A stretch of 64,000 nucleotides of DNA from Gp7-AA6 sp036395755 (GTDB lineage Bacteria; Acidobacteriota; Thermoanaerobaculia; UBA5066; Gp7-AA6). A program made the translations under genes and the position numbers. The notes under the pieces were generated by a model. The model was not told the origin of the DNA and did not search any database. It was given only the letters and a program-made list of their open reading frames with translations. The stretch is from contig DASWCZ010000016.1 in the NCBI GenBank assembly GCA_036395755.1, positions 1 through 64,000 of the forward strand, given 5' to 3'. Positions 41,602 through 52,839 of the stretch are shown here, piece after piece. Each line of letters starts with the position of its first letter. The first letter of the stretch is position 1.

Positions 41602-42396
41602 TTACAGCTCTCGCGGCAGGGTCTGGATGACGCGATCGGCGATCACGCGATAACCGTCGCGATTCGGGTGAAAGCGGTCCGAGGCGAGCCGGTCCGGCCG
41701 GCCCTGAAAGAGGTCGAAGACCGGGATCGCGGCGACGTTCGAAAAAGCGAGCGTGGTCTCGCTGATCAAGCCGCTCCAGGCGAGCACGAGCGAGGCGCCG
41801 ACCCGGATCTCGCGGCCATCGCCCGAAAACGGCTGATAGAGGAGGAGCACGCGGATCGGCGCGGAGGGGTTCGCGGCCCGGAGCTCGGAAAGAATCGCGC
41901 GCAGGTTCCCGGCGAGACGGGCGCGGGTCGCTGCGACCGCCGAGAGCGCCTCGCCGGGCGCGCCCGCACCGCCGAGCGCATGGGACAGGTCGTTGCCTCC
42001 GATCGAAAGGAGGATCAGGTTCGCTGAGGACGCGAGCGACCGAACGTTGGCGCTGCCGACCAGCTCCCGGAGGTCGGAGGATTCCGCGCCCGCGACGGCG
42101 AGGTTCACCAGCTCGACGGGGCCACGCCTCTTCAAAAAATCCGCGACGTCGGTCGCGTAACCGTTTCCGGTCGGATCCCCGGTGCCGTGCGAAAGGGAAT
42201 CGCCGAGGACGAGAACGAGCCGCTTTCCCGCGGGCCGGGACGCTTCCCGCTGGGCCAGGGGCGGTGGCGGCTCGCCGAGCGGCGCGCCGGCGCCGCCGGC
42301 GAGCGCGAGCCAGAAGCCGGCGGCGAAGACGACGCCAGCGACCGTCGCCAGCGTTGCCGGGACGTGCCATAGCCAGAAACGCGAGGAGCGAGGCAT
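41602..42396 (-). CDS. SGNH/GDSL hydrolase
   Basis: A 264-residue esterase-like protein. An N-terminal helix (residues about 11-33) anchors or exports it. Block I is VLVLGDSLSHGTG (Ser67 nucleophile), block III SIGGNDLSH, block V DRFHPNRDGY with the catalytic Asp/His pair. Likely substrates are acyl esters of envelope components (family knowledge). It converges on the secreted protein gene across the terminator. Confidence 0.87.
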   Translation of the reverse strand: MPRSSRFWLWHVPATLATVAGVVFAAGFWLALAGGAGAPLGEPPPPLAQREASRPAGKRLVLVLGDSLSHGTGDPTGNGYATDVADFLKRRGPVELVNLAVAGAESSDLRELVGSANVRSLASSANLILLSIGGNDLSHALGGAGAPGEALSAVAATRARLAGNLRAILSELRAANPSAPIRVLLLYQPFSGDGREIRVGASLVLAWSGLISETTLAFSNVAAIPVFDLFQGRPDRLASDRFHPNRDGYRVIADRVIQTLPREL

Positions 42397-42416
42397 GCCG
42401 GGATAATACGGAAATC

Positions 42417-43358
42417 ATGGGAGGCGCCGGTCGAGAGAGCCTGGTCGTCCTGTCGGCCCATGGTTTGACGAAGCGATTCGGAAAGCGCGAGGTGGTCTCC
42501 GACGTCTCTTTCGACCTCGTCGCCGGCGAAGTCTTCGGGTTTCTCGGCCCGAACGGCGCGGGCAAGACGACGACGATTCGCATGCTCGTGGGCCTCGCGC
42601 GGCCCGACCGCGGCGAGGTCCGGATCGGAGGCTTCGACATTGCTCGAGACTTCGCGAAGGCCATGGCCCGCGTGGGCTGCATCGTCGAGTCCACCGACCT
42701 CTATCCATATCTGACCGGGCGCGAAAACCTTCTCCACTTCGCGCGCATGCTTCCGGACGGCGCGGAATCGCGAATTTCCGAGCTCGCCCGGCTCGTCTCG
42801 CTCGAATCGCGCCTGGACGAGCGGGTGGCGACCTATTCGCTCGGGATGCGGCAGCGGCTGGGGCTCGCCCAGGCGCTCCTGGGGGCGCCCGAAGTTCTGA
42901 TCCTGGACGAGCCGGCGAACGGTCTGGATCCGGCGGGCATCCGCGAGATCCGGCAGCTCATCCGCCACCTCGCCACCGAGCGCGGGATCGCCGTGTTCGT
43001 CTCGAGCCACCTTCTCGCGGAAGTCGAGCAGACGTGCGACCGGGTCGCCATCATCCACCGTGGCCGCACGCTCGCGGTGGGACCGGTGCGCGAGCTCCTC
43101 GCGACGCGCGGCGCGGATCGGCTGCTCTTCCTCGCACGCCCGGCCGCGCACGCCGCCGAGATCCTCGAGACGTTTGCACGGGACGGCTCGGCGCGGGTGG
43201 ACGGCGACGAAACCGTGTCGGCCGAGGTCGAGCGCGACGCGGTGCCCGAAGCGCTCGCGGCGCTCGCGTCGGCCGGCGTCCGGGTCTTCGGCGTCGAACG
43301 CCAGTCCTCGACGCTCGAGGAACTCTTTCTCGAAGTGACCGGCGGGGAGACCGTATGA
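42417..43358 (+). CDS. ABC transporter ATP-binding protein
   Basis: A 313-residue ATPase: Walker A GPNGAGKT, signature YSLGMRQRLGLAQAL, Walker B LILDEPANGLDPAG, H-loop FVSSHLLAEVEQTCDR. The C-terminal 80 residues form the extra domain seen in CcmA/NatA/BcrA-like exporters. The GTP/ATP-driven substrate is unknown. ATG 42417 is used. It is followed by the permease with a four-base overlap. Confidence 0.9.
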   Translation: MGGAGRESLVVLSAHGLTKRFGKREVVSDVSFDLVAGEVFGFLGPNGAGKTTTIRMLVGLARPDRGEVRIGGFDIARDFAKAMARVGCIVESTDLYPYLTGRENLLHFARMLPDGAESRISELARLVSLESRLDERVATYSLGMRQRLGLAQALLGAPEVLILDEPANGLDPAGIREIRQLIRHLATERGIAVFVSSHLLAEVEQTCDRVAIIHRGRTLAVGPVRELLATRGADRLLFLARPAAHAAEILETFARDGSARVDGDETVSAEVERDAVPEALAALASAGVRVFGVERQSSTLEELFLEVTGGETV

Positions 43359-44332
43359 AGTTCGCGCCGCTCGTCGAAAACGAGATCCTGAAGCTCCTGA
43401 AGCGCCGGCGATTTCGGGTCGCGCTTCTCATCCTCGTCGCGCTGAACGGGCTGATCGTTTTCGCGCAGACGCAGGCGAAAGACCGCCGTCCCGGCCGCGA
43501 CTGGAGAATCGAGGCGCAGGAACGTGTTGCGCGGATGCAGAACTGGGAGCGCTCGGGGCGTCTTCCGAAAACGCAGCTCCGATGGGTCCGGTTCGAGATC
43601 GCGCGCGTCCAGTACCACCTCGACCGCAACGTCAACCCGGACGCGATTTCGGGACCGCTCTTCGCGCGCGCCTTCGCGAACGCGTCGAGCTATCTTCTCC
43701 TGCCGCTCCTCGCGATCCTCTTCGCGGCCGACATCGTCTCGTCCGAATTCGCCCAGGGCACCATCAAGCTCCTGCTGACCCGCCCGGTCGGCCGCGCGCG
43801 AGTCCTGACGTCGAAGCTCGTCGCACTGGCCGTGGCGATCACCCTGACCGTCGCGCTCGGAGGCCTCGTCGCCTACCTGTTCGGAGGGCTTGCCTTCGGC
43901 TACCGCGGGTGGGGGGCGCCCGTCCTGGCGGGTTTTCGTCTCTCCGGTGAGACCTTCGATCCGGCCGGGGTGCGCTCCCTGCCGCTCTGGCAGGACGCCT
44001 TGCTCGCGTTCGGGCTCGCCTGGTTCGCGGCGCTCACCGTGGGCGCGATCGCGTTTCTCACGTCGGTCGTGCTGCGCTCGACCGCCGCCGCCATGGGAAC
44101 GATGCTGGCAGCCTTGATCGCAGGAACGATCCTCCCGCGGGTCGCGCCCTCCTGGGAGGCACAGCGTTACCTCTTCGTGACGAACCTGCCTCTGCCCGAC
44201 TACTACTCGGGGTCGCCACCTCCCATCACGGGAATGAGCCTGCCGTTCGCGGTCGTCGTTCTGACGATCTGGGCGTTGGCAGCGACGGCTGTGGCCTACG
44301 GCGTGTTCCTGCGAAGAGACGTTCTGGCCTGA
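43355..44332 (+). CDS. ABC-2 type permease
   Basis: A 325-residue membrane protein: helix at 23-43, a long periplasmic loop, then five C-terminal helices. SEFAQGTIKLLLTRPVGRAR is the typical ABC-2 family segment. It pairs with the upstream ATPase (ATGA overlap) to form an exporter, perhaps for a lipid, peptide or antibiotic. It converges on the kinase gene with only two bases between the stops. Confidence 0.87.
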   Translation: MKFAPLVENEILKLLKRRRFRVALLILVALNGLIVFAQTQAKDRRPGRDWRIEAQERVARMQNWERSGRLPKTQLRWVRFEIARVQYHLDRNVNPDAISGPLFARAFANASSYLLLPLLAILFAADIVSSEFAQGTIKLLLTRPVGRARVLTSKLVALAVAITLTVALGGLVAYLFGGLAFGYRGWGAPVLAGFRLSGETFDPAGVRSLPLWQDALLAFGLAWFAALTVGAIAFLTSVVLRSTAAAMGTMLAALIAGTILPRVAPSWEAQRYLFVTNLPLPDYYSGSPPPITGMSLPFAVVVLTIWALAATAVAYGVFLRRDVLA

Positions 44333-44334
44333 GG

Positions 44335-46341
44335 TTACGGCGTGGAGCTCGCCGCATGAGCGGCGGCCTGCGAATCCCGTAGCGCCTGGAAGAGCAGTCC
44401 GACGTTGACCGGCTTCTGAAGGATCGCAGAGACGCCGGATCGCTCGATTCTCCGGGTGTCTTCGTCCGCCGTGACCCCGGTGAGCGCGAGAACCGGAAAC
44501 GGCACCCGCCCTTCGCGCTTGGCGAGTAGCCGAAGCCACTCGGCGCCGTCCCCGTCCGGCAGCGTGATGTCGAGGATCAGCACGTCCGGTGGCCGGCGTT
44601 CGATCTCCTCTTCGGCTTCCGCGAGCGCGCCCGCTTCCGTGACTTCGTAGCCTTCCGACTCGAGAAGACTCTTCAATCCGTAACGGGAGAAAGCGTCGTC
44701 CTCGACGACCAGGACCCGCCGGCCCTTTCCGCTCGCCGCCGCCGCGGGTGCTTCGGCCGCGACGGATACCGCCGTCTCGTCGAGCAGCTCCTGGAGCTGC
44801 GGCAGCGTGAACGTCACGCGGGTTCCCTCCCCCTCGCGGCTGTCGAAGATGAGATCGCCTCCCATGAGCTCGACGAGCTGTTTGGAGATCGTCAGTCCGA
44901 GACCGGTCCCGCGCGGAGCCTCTCCATCCCCCGTGCGGATCTGGCGAAAAGGCTCGAAGACGGTCCCCACGAGATGCGCCGGTACGCCGTTGCCCGTGTC
45001 CTCGACTTCGAAAGAGATGCTCTCCTGCCAGGGCGCCGCCCGGAGCACGACGCGCCCTTTCTGCGTGTACTTGACGGCGTTCGAGAGGAGATTGATCAGG
45101 ACACGGAAGACTTTCTCGCGATCGAGCACCGCGGTCTCCGGCAGGTCGGGGGCGATCTCCGTGTCGAGCGCGAGTCCTTTCGCGCGGGCCTGCGGCTCCA
45201 GCAGATCCGCCGTATCGGCGAGCATCGGCCTCAACGGCGTCTGCTGCGGATGGAGATCACGCTGTCCCGCCTCGAGCTTCGCGAGGTCGAGGATGTTGTT
45301 GATCATCCGGAGCAGCGTTTCGGCGCTCTCGCGGATGACGTGGATGTCGTGAAGACGGCGCTCCTCGTCGGCGGGATTCTGCCCCTCGCGTTCGATCAGG
45401 TGCGAGAGCAGGATGATCGTGTTGAGCGGTGTGCGGAGCTCGTGCGAAACGGTGGAGAGGAAGTCGGACTTCAGCCGATCGAGCTCGGCGAGCTTCTCGT
45501 AGGCCTCGGAGCGTTCCCGGGCCGCCCGGCCCTGGGACCGGATCGCCCGGCCGACCCGGATGAGAGAGCGGGCGCGCGCCCCGAGCTCGGCCGGGTCGAG
45601 CGGCTTCGCAATGAAGTCGTCGCCGCCGGCCGCAAATCCCTTCTCGCGATCGATCTCTCCGGCGGTCACGAGCAGCACCGGCAGGTATTCGCCGGAGCGC
45701 GAGACGAGGTCCGCCGCGAGGTCGTACCCCGATTCGGCTCCGAGCATCACGTCGACGATCGCGAGGTCGAAGAGGCAGTCCTCCTGGGCGATGGACGAAG
45801 CCTCCTCGAGAGTCCGCGCGACGACGACCACGTGCCCTTCGGTCTCGAGGTCGCTCCGGATGACCTGTGTCACTTCGTCGTTGTCGTCCACGACGAGGAT
45901 CCGGCCCGGCTCCGTCACGCTCGGCTTGGTCTCCGGAGCCGGCTCCGCGGACTCCTGAGGGGGGAGTTCCTCCGGGACAGGTCGAAGATAGGAACGAACG
46001 AGCGGCTCGAAGGTCTCCTCGTCGATCGGCTTGGGGATGAAGCCGTCGCAGCCCGCCGCGAGGGCGCGCTCGCGGTCACCGTGCATCGCGTGGGCGGTGA
46101 CGGCCACGACCGGGATCGCCGCCGTGTCCGGGTGCTCCTTGATCTCTTTCGTGGCTTCCCATCCCGAGAGGACCGGCAGCGACAGGTCCATGAGAACGAG
46201 GTCGGGCCGCTCCAATCGCGTGGTCTGGACACCCGCGCGGCCGTCCGAGGCCGTCGTGACTTCGTGCCCCGCCGCCTCGAGCAGCATCCGCACGAGGACG
46301 CGGATGTCGGGAGAGTCTTCGACCACGAGAATGCGCGCCAT
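44335..46341 (-). CDS. Hybrid kinase REC-REC-HisKA-HATPase-REC
   Basis: A 668-residue soluble hybrid kinase. Two N-terminal receivers (VLMDLSLPVLSGWEATKEIK; second VDDNDEVTQVI), then HisKA with DFLSTVSHELRTPLNTIILL, HATPase_c (GNGVPAHLVGTVFEPF, GTGLGLTISKQLVELMGG), and a third receiver with VLILDITLPDGDG. No membrane helix, so it is cytoplasmic and probably takes phosphate from other sensors. It follows the larger kinase by 17 bases on the same strand. Confidence 0.9.
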   Translation of the reverse strand: MARILVVEDSPDIRVLVRMLLEAAGHEVTTASDGRAGVQTTRLERPDLVLMDLSLPVLSGWEATKEIKEHPDTAAIPVVAVTAHAMHGDRERALAAGCDGFIPKPIDEETFEPLVRSYLRPVPEELPPQESAEPAPETKPSVTEPGRILVVDDNDEVTQVIRSDLETEGHVVVVARTLEEASSIAQEDCLFDLAIVDVMLGAESGYDLAADLVSRSGEYLPVLLVTAGEIDREKGFAAGGDDFIAKPLDPAELGARARSLIRVGRAIRSQGRAARERSEAYEKLAELDRLKSDFLSTVSHELRTPLNTIILLSHLIEREGQNPADEERRLHDIHVIRESAETLLRMINNILDLAKLEAGQRDLHPQQTPLRPMLADTADLLEPQARAKGLALDTEIAPDLPETAVLDREKVFRVLINLLSNAVKYTQKGRVVLRAAPWQESISFEVEDTGNGVPAHLVGTVFEPFRQIRTGDGEAPRGTGLGLTISKQLVELMGGDLIFDSREGEGTRVTFTLPQLQELLDETAVSVAAEAPAAAASGKGRRVLVVEDDAFSRYGLKSLLESEGYEVTEAGALAEAEEEIERRPPDVLILDITLPDGDGAEWLRLLAKREGRVPFPVLALTGVTADEDTRRIERSGVSAILQKPVNVGLLFQALRDSQAAAHAASSTP

Positions 46342-46358
46342 CAGCTAGCTCGGATCCG

Positions 46359-49250
46359 TCATGCGGTCTTTTCTTCCTCGACCGCGCGCAGGACTTTCGC
46401 GACCAGGCGCGACGGATCGGCGGCCTTGCGGATCACACGCTGCGCCGATCCGTTCAGAATCTCCTGGTCCTTCTCGGTGAGGTCCTTCGCGGTCACGATG
46501 ACGACCGGGACCTCGCGGAGGGCGGGGTCCTCACGCATGCGGCAGAGGACTTCGAACCCGTCCGGCGGCTTCATCATCAAATCGAGGAGCACGGCGCTCG
46601 GCCGCTCCTGCGTCATGGCCTGCAGCGCCTCGGACCCGCCTTCGGCGGTCTGGACGCGATAACCCGCGCTCACGAGCTCCCGCGTCAGGAGCTCGCGGAC
46701 GTCGGCATCGTCGTCCACTACCAGGAGATGTCCGCGCGACGCCAGGACGCCCGCGCGCGACAGGCTGTCGAGAAGCGTCGAGATCTCGACCGGCTTGACG
46801 AGGTAGTCGAACGCTCCGAGCGATAGTCCGAACGCGCGGTTGTCCACGACGGAGAGAATGACCACCGGGATATTGCGGGTCTCGGGACGCTCCTTCAGCA
46901 GACGGAGAGTCTCCCAGCCGTCGAGACCGGGCATCAGGACGTCGAGCAGGATCGCGTCGGGACGCTCGGAGGCGGCGATCTCGAGAGCCGAGCGTCCGTC
47001 GCGCGCTTCGAGGACCTGAATTCCGAGCGGCGCGAGCTCGTAGACGAAGAGCCGGCGGACTCCTTCGTCGTCGTCCACGACGAGAATCGTGCGCCCCGGT
47101 TGCGCTACCGGGACGGGCCAAGCCTGGGGCTCGGTCACGGCCGCGGTCGTCCGCGGCTCCTCCGGCAGATCGCGCGGCAGCACGACGGTGAAGCGCGAAC
47201 CCTGGCCGACGGCGCTTTCGACCGAGACCGTTCCGCCGAGCATGCGGGCGAGCTTCTTGACGATGGCGAGACCCAGGCCGGTTCCCCCGCGGCCGCGGTG
47301 CTCGGCTGCTTCCCCCTGGCGGAATTCGTCGAAGATCGCGGCCTGCTCCTCTTCCGGGATGCCGATACCGGTGTCGGAAACTAGGATCGCCCAATGGTCC
47401 TTCTCGCGCGGCTCGAAGTGGACCGTGATGGAACCGCGCTCGGTGAATTTGAGCGCGTTGCCGACGAGGTTCGAGACGATCTGCATGACCCTCGCCGGAT
47501 CGCTCGTCACGGCATCGAGCCCTTGCGCGGTCTCGGCCCGAAGCGTCAGTCCTTTGTTACGCGCGGGTTCCGCGTAGTCCGCCTCGATCTGACGGGCGAG
47601 CGCCGCCAGGAAAACGGTCTGCCGGTCGATCTCGACCTTGCCGGCTTCGATCTTCGAGATGTCGAGCACGTCGTTGATGAGCCCGAGCAGCAGCTTCGCG
47701 TTGCGCTGTACGCGCTCCAGGCTCTCGCGCTGCTGAGCGTTCAAGTTTCCCTGACCGCCCTTCAGGAGCGCTCCGGTGAATCCGAGGATCACGGTCATCG
47801 GCGTGCGCAGCTCGTGCGAGACCGAGGCGAGAAAGCGATCCTTCAGTGCCGAGGCCCGCTGGAGCTCCTGGTTGGTGCGCGCGATCCGGCTGCGCTGGTC
47901 CTCGAGCAGCTCGTTCTGTTCCGCCAGACGCCGGGTCTGCTCGGCGACGCGCTCATTCGCCGCCGCGTTCGCGACGGCGACGGCGAGGCTCGGCGCAATC
48001 GCCGAGATCACGTTGCGCGCGTTGGCGGTGAATGGCTGCGACGATCCGAGTGCGAGCACGCCCACGACGTGCTCGAAGTAGATGAGAGGAACGTGCACGC
48101 TTTCGCGCGGCAGGATCCTGCCGTCGAAGACGTTGATCGTCGGGGTCCGCGGACCCACCGAGAGAAAGATCGACTTCTTCTCGAGCGCCGCCCGCCGCGC
48201 CTCGTCACGTCCGATCCGCTCCTCCGATCCGGGGCTTCCGCCGATCGCTTCGGCTGGCGCGAACGTCCCGTCGGGGTCGGGGAGGTACAACACGGCAGAC
48301 GCCGCGCCCGAAACATCGAGCACCGTTTCCAGGACTTTCGAGCCGAACCCTTTCAGGTCGTTGACCGTCGCGGCCGCCGCCAGCACCGCGTTGACCGAGG
48401 CCTGAATGTCACGCTCCTCGAGCGCTCGACCGCGATCCTCGTAAGCGGCCGCCGCGCGGTTGAACTGCCGGCCAAGCTCTCCGATCTCGTCTCCGGACGC
48501 CTCGAAAAGTCGCGGCGGCTGGCGGTCGGATGCGAGATCCGACAGAGCTCCTGCGGCGGAGACGGCGGGGGACAGGATACGGCGGTCGACGTCGGCGAGG
48601 AGCCAGAGGAGTCCGGCGAGGATGAGCCCCGCGAGAATCACGAGGGCGGCGGTGGCGGAATCGCGGGCGCCGGCAAGACGCCCCTCGGCGATCGCTTCGT
48701 TGCGGCCGAACCGATTGTCCAGCTCGAGAAGCCCGTCGCGCAGCGCGGCGGCCGCCGGCTCGACGACGCTGTCTCGCTGCTCGCGCGCCGCCGATGGGCT
48801 TCCGGGCACCCAAAGCGCGATCGCCCGATCGGCCGCCTTCGAATAGATCTCCTCGGCCGCTTCCGCCTGCTCGAGCGAGCCCCGCGAGCTCTCGGAGAGG
48901 ATCCGGCGACGGATCGCTCCGAGCGAAGCACGCAGCGTCGTCCGGCCATTGTGATATCTCGAGAGGTCGTAGCCCTGACCCGTCTGTGTATATCGGTCGA
49001 GCGAGTCTTCCGCTTCCGCGAGCGCCGTCTTCGCGTCACCGACCCGATCGCGCAGATCGGTCGTCCGCTGAATGTCCCGCGTGACGTCGTAGAGCGTGAG
49101 CACTTGGTTGACCGTGTAATAGAGCCAGGCCGCGATGATGCCGAGCCCGACGAAGGCGGAGACTTTCAGGCGCGTCTTGAGAGAAGAGCGCACCGCGGCG
49201 GGCGGGCGAACCTCGACGGACGCTTCTTCGGCGTGGGCGGCTTTTGGCAT
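46359..49250 (-). CDS. Membrane hybrid kinase with HAMP, GAF and two receivers
   Basis: A 963-residue sensor. One helix near residues 30-48, a periplasmic helical region (TTDLRDRVGDAKTALAEAED) like CHASE3/4HB types, a second helix and HAMP near 200-260. A GAF domain follows, then HisKA (DRFLASVSHELRTPMTVILG), HATPase_c (GRGGTGLGLAIVKKLARMLGG) and two receivers (LLDVLMPGLDGWE and LLDLMMKPPDGFE). ATG 49250 is taken because the first helix follows directly. It precedes the soluble hybrid kinase and is divergent from the small kinase. Confidence 0.88.
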   Translation of the reverse strand: MPKAAHAEEASVEVRPPAAVRSSLKTRLKVSAFVGLGIIAAWLYYTVNQVLTLYDVTRDIQRTTDLRDRVGDAKTALAEAEDSLDRYTQTGQGYDLSRYHNGRTTLRASLGAIRRRILSESSRGSLEQAEAAEEIYSKAADRAIALWVPGSPSAAREQRDSVVEPAAAALRDGLLELDNRFGRNEAIAEGRLAGARDSATAALVILAGLILAGLLWLLADVDRRILSPAVSAAGALSDLASDRQPPRLFEASGDEIGELGRQFNRAAAAYEDRGRALEERDIQASVNAVLAAAATVNDLKGFGSKVLETVLDVSGAASAVLYLPDPDGTFAPAEAIGGSPGSEERIGRDEARRAALEKKSIFLSVGPRTPTINVFDGRILPRESVHVPLIYFEHVVGVLALGSSQPFTANARNVISAIAPSLAVAVANAAANERVAEQTRRLAEQNELLEDQRSRIARTNQELQRASALKDRFLASVSHELRTPMTVILGFTGALLKGGQGNLNAQQRESLERVQRNAKLLLGLINDVLDISKIEAGKVEIDRQTVFLAALARQIEADYAEPARNKGLTLRAETAQGLDAVTSDPARVMQIVSNLVGNALKFTERGSITVHFEPREKDHWAILVSDTGIGIPEEEQAAIFDEFRQGEAAEHRGRGGTGLGLAIVKKLARMLGGTVSVESAVGQGSRFTVVLPRDLPEEPRTTAAVTEPQAWPVPVAQPGRTILVVDDDEGVRRLFVYELAPLGIQVLEARDGRSALEIAASERPDAILLDVLMPGLDGWETLRLLKERPETRNIPVVILSVVDNRAFGLSLGAFDYLVKPVEISTLLDSLSRAGVLASRGHLLVVDDDADVRELLTRELVSAGYRVQTAEGGSEALQAMTQERPSAVLLDLMMKPPDGFEVLCRMREDPALREVPVVIVTAKDLTEKDQEILNGSAQRVIRKAADPSRLVAKVLRAVEEEKTA

Positions 49251-49297
49251 ACGATGGCCCCGTTGGTTCTGGTGTTTGTAGCACAAAGGATGCCGAG

Positions 49298-49947
49298 TTG
49301 ACGCCGGACCCCGAGAGTCGCGAAGACTCGTCCCGCCGCCGGTTCCTGCGCACATTCCTTCACGATCTCGCGACGCCGCTGTCAGCGGTTTCGCTCCACC
49401 TCGAGGGAGCCAACCGCCGCCTTGCGCGCGGAGAAGACCCTTCGGAATCGCTGGAGATCGCGAAGACCGAGCTCGGCCGGGCATTCGACCTCTTCGAGAA
49501 GGGACGGGAGCTCCTGCTCGCGACGCCCGGCCGCGTCGAAACGTTTTCGTTCGACGATTGGGTCGAATCGGCTCTGAGCGCGTATGCCAGCGAAGGCGTC
49601 ATCCTTGCGGGACGGACCGGAGGTCGCGTAACGGGCGATCGAGAAAAGCTTTCGGAGGCGCTCTCGTCCCTCGTCGTGAATGCGCTCGAATCCGCGTCCT
49701 CTTCGCCGGTTTCGGTTTCTCTCGAGAGAGACGGCGAACGTCTTCAGGCACGCATCGAGAATCGCGGCAATCTTCCCGCGGAGGATCCGGAGAAATTGTT
49801 CGCTCCGCGCTCGGCCGCCTCCGGGAAGAATTGGGGAATGGGGCTGGCGCGCGCGCGGTTGTACGCCGCCGACGCCGGCGGTGTCGTTCGGCTCGGTCAG
49901 GACGGAGATCGGGTTTCCGCCGTTCTCGCGCTTCCAGAGGAGACGGC

Positions 49948-49951
<4 letters not shown>
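49298..49951 (+). CDS. Small histidine kinase-like protein
   Basis: A 217-residue soluble kinase core: a HisKA-like helix with RFLRTFLHDLATPLSAVSLH, and a HATPase_c domain with SLVVNALESA as N-box and GKNWGMGLARARLYA as G-box. It has no sensor domain, so input must come from a partner. The TTG start 49298 has AAGGA upstream. Its stop overlaps the start of the sigma-54 activator (TTGA), which is probably its cognate regulator. Confidence 0.78.
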
Positions 49952-51195
<1,244 letters not shown>

Positions 51196-51292
51196 CTCAC
51201 AGATCCGGACCGGGATAGCTTGTTGTAGACTCCGAGGCCTCGCAATGGAACGGCTGACAGAACGCTCACAGTAACGACTTGGAAGGATGAGA

Positions 51293-51673
51293 ATGACACC
51301 TGCAGAATCGCACTATGTATTGCAGTCCCTCATGTCCCAGGGAAGGATCCGGAAGAACCAGGTCAAGGCGGTGTTGAACGGCCGAACGAAGGAGATCGCG
51401 AGCCTGAGAGAACGCCTGGCCGCGCTCGAAGGGATGCCGGGCGGCCGCTCGCGCCGGGGCGGCCGAACCGCAGCCGCGAGGGCTCCGCGCGCCGTCCGGC
51501 GCCGCCGGGTCGCCATTTCACCGAAAGTCCGGGCTCTTCGGAGGCTCCAGGGCAAGTACATGGGCTACGTCCGGAGGCTGAAACCGGCGGAGAAGGCCCG
51601 GGTCCGTGCGGTTCGCGAAAAAGAGGGCATGCAGGCCGCGATCCGGCTTGCGGCCTCGCTCGCAAAAAAGTAG
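51293..51673 (+). CDS. Basic helical protein, unknown function
   Basis: A 126-residue Arg/Ala-rich protein. The N-terminal third is a helix-turn-type segment (ESHYVLQSLMSQGRIRKNQV), then a basic linker and a C-terminal helical domain (SPKVRALRRLQGKYMGYVRR). It could bind nucleic acid. ATG 51293 is chosen because GGAAGG lies 7 bases upstream; the nearer ATG 51287 abuts it. Confidence 0.68.
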   Translation: MTPAESHYVLQSLMSQGRIRKNQVKAVLNGRTKEIASLRERLAALEGMPGGRSRRGGRTAAARAPRAVRRRRVAISPKVRALRRLQGKYMGYVRRLKPAEKARVRAVREKEGMQAAIRLAASLAKK

Positions 51674-51782
51674 CTTCAGGCCGCTACCAGGTAGCCTCGG
51701 AGATCCGCGGGGAATATCCTGGCGTAAGTTTCGCTAGATACTGAAGGGTTGAGGGGCTACCGACCTCAGCCCGAAATCGCAC

Positions 51783-52115
51783 ATGCCTGACCGAAAGACC
51801 GACCCACCCGTCGCTGCCGAACGGACTTCGCGCGGCAGCGACTCTGGAAAGCCGCCCAAGCGCCCCAAGCCGGGGGAGTACGAGCTCAAGGTGCGCTGGG
51901 AGACGGCGCGTCAGGTTCTCGAAGTCACTGCGACCGGCGTGCGCTTCGACTTCAACACGCCCCTGAAGGTCAGCACCCGCTATCCGATCAGCCTGAAAGC
52001 GCCCGGCGTCGCTTTCTCGACGACTCTCGAGGTCACGCGCTGCCAGTTGACGGTCGATTCGGCGACGGGGCGATTCTTCCGCGTCACCGGAAAGTTCTTT
52101 CCCTACGTGGAGTAG
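51783..52115 (+). CDS. PilZ-like small protein
   Basis: A 110-residue protein with a Pro-rich polar N-terminus and a beta-rich C-terminal domain (FDFNTPLKVSTRYPISLKAP, then TTLEVTRCQLTVDS). The shape suggests a PilZ-type barrel, but the RxxxR and D/NxSxxG c-di-GMP residues are not evident, so binding is doubtful. It lies about 110 bases after the basic protein, with no clear Shine-Dalgarno sequence. Confidence 0.5.
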   Translation: MPDRKTDPPVAAERTSRGSDSGKPPKRPKPGEYELKVRWETARQVLEVTATGVRFDFNTPLKVSTRYPISLKAPGVAFSTTLEVTRCQLTVDSATGRFFRVTGKFFPYVE

Positions 52116-52124
52116 ATCTTATTT

Positions 52125-52294
52125 GTCATCCCGAGCGAGGGATCCGTCGAAATCAAAGGATTAGCGCCGTCTCGACGACGGCGCTTGTCGCGCTCTGCGG
52201 TCGTTCTCACGCCGCAGACGGCGCTCGGTGCCCTCGTCGCTTCGCTCCTCGGAATGACTGTCAGTAGGGTCGCCTCGCTCTTCGGGATGACGGG
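52125..52294. repeat. Dispersed palindromic repeat, copy 3 (expanded)
   Basis: GTCATCCCGAGCGAGGGATC at one end and GGAATGACTG/GGGATGACGGG units at the other, with an extra inner stem GCGCCGTC...GACGGCGC. It lies between two genes. Confidence 0.7.
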
Positions 52295-52303
52295 AACCAC
52301 GGC

Positions 52304-52735
52304 TCACGTTTTGACGAACCGATAGGCCACGTTCCACGCCGTCACTCGAACGTCGCGGTCGTGCGCGAGGCCCTCTTTCTGGAATGCCTTGACGAGATCG
52401 GACAGCTCCAGCCGGTGAACGGCCGGCGTTCGCGGGCCGCGGACCTTCTTCATCGCGGTGACGATCCACAAGGCGCCGCCCGGCTCCAGCCGCTCGACCG
52501 CTCTTTCGAAAATCGACCGTGACCCGGAGCGATCCTCCCTCCAGACCAGGATCGCATCGAACTTCTCCTTGACCGAGCGGATCGCATCGCCGCTCGTCTC
52601 CCTCGTCGTCTTTCCACCGAAGCGCGCGCCGGCCACGAGAGTGGAGAGCTCCCCGGGCGAGTCGACCAGCAAGACGCGTTGGGGTTCGGCGAGCTCCAGC
52701 CGGCTGGCGAGATCCGCGGGGTTCTTGAGATGCAC
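52304..52735 (-). CDS. DUF3052-like protein
   Basis: A 143-residue protein of Rossmann-like layout: RVLLVDSPGELSTLV, FDAILVWREDR and GALWIVTAMKKV. It resembles the DUF3052 family, whose function is unknown. The ORF is antisense to a short plus-strand frame and faces the sigma-54-like site at 52771. Confidence 0.7.
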   Translation of the reverse strand: MHLKNPADLASRLELAEPQRVLLVDSPGELSTLVAGARFGGKTTRETSGDAIRSVKEKFDAILVWREDRSGSRSIFERAVERLEPGGALWIVTAMKKVRGPRTPAVHRLELSDLVKAFQKEGLAHDRDVRVTAWNVAYRFVKT

Positions 52736-52770
52736 GTTCCGGGCTGTCTTGGACTCGGGACTTAGGAAAC

Positions 52771-52786
52771 TGGCACGAGCTTCGCT
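52771..52786 (+). promoter_or_regulatory. Sigma-54-like promoter, one mismatch
   Basis: TGGCAC, five bases, TCGCT: the -12 element has C in place of T. It lies about 55 bases before the start of the 49-residue membrane protein. Confidence 0.35.
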
Positions 52787-52839
52787 GTAGGCTCTACGGG
52801 CTGCCTCAGTGGCTCGACCGTAAAGGAGGAGAAAACATC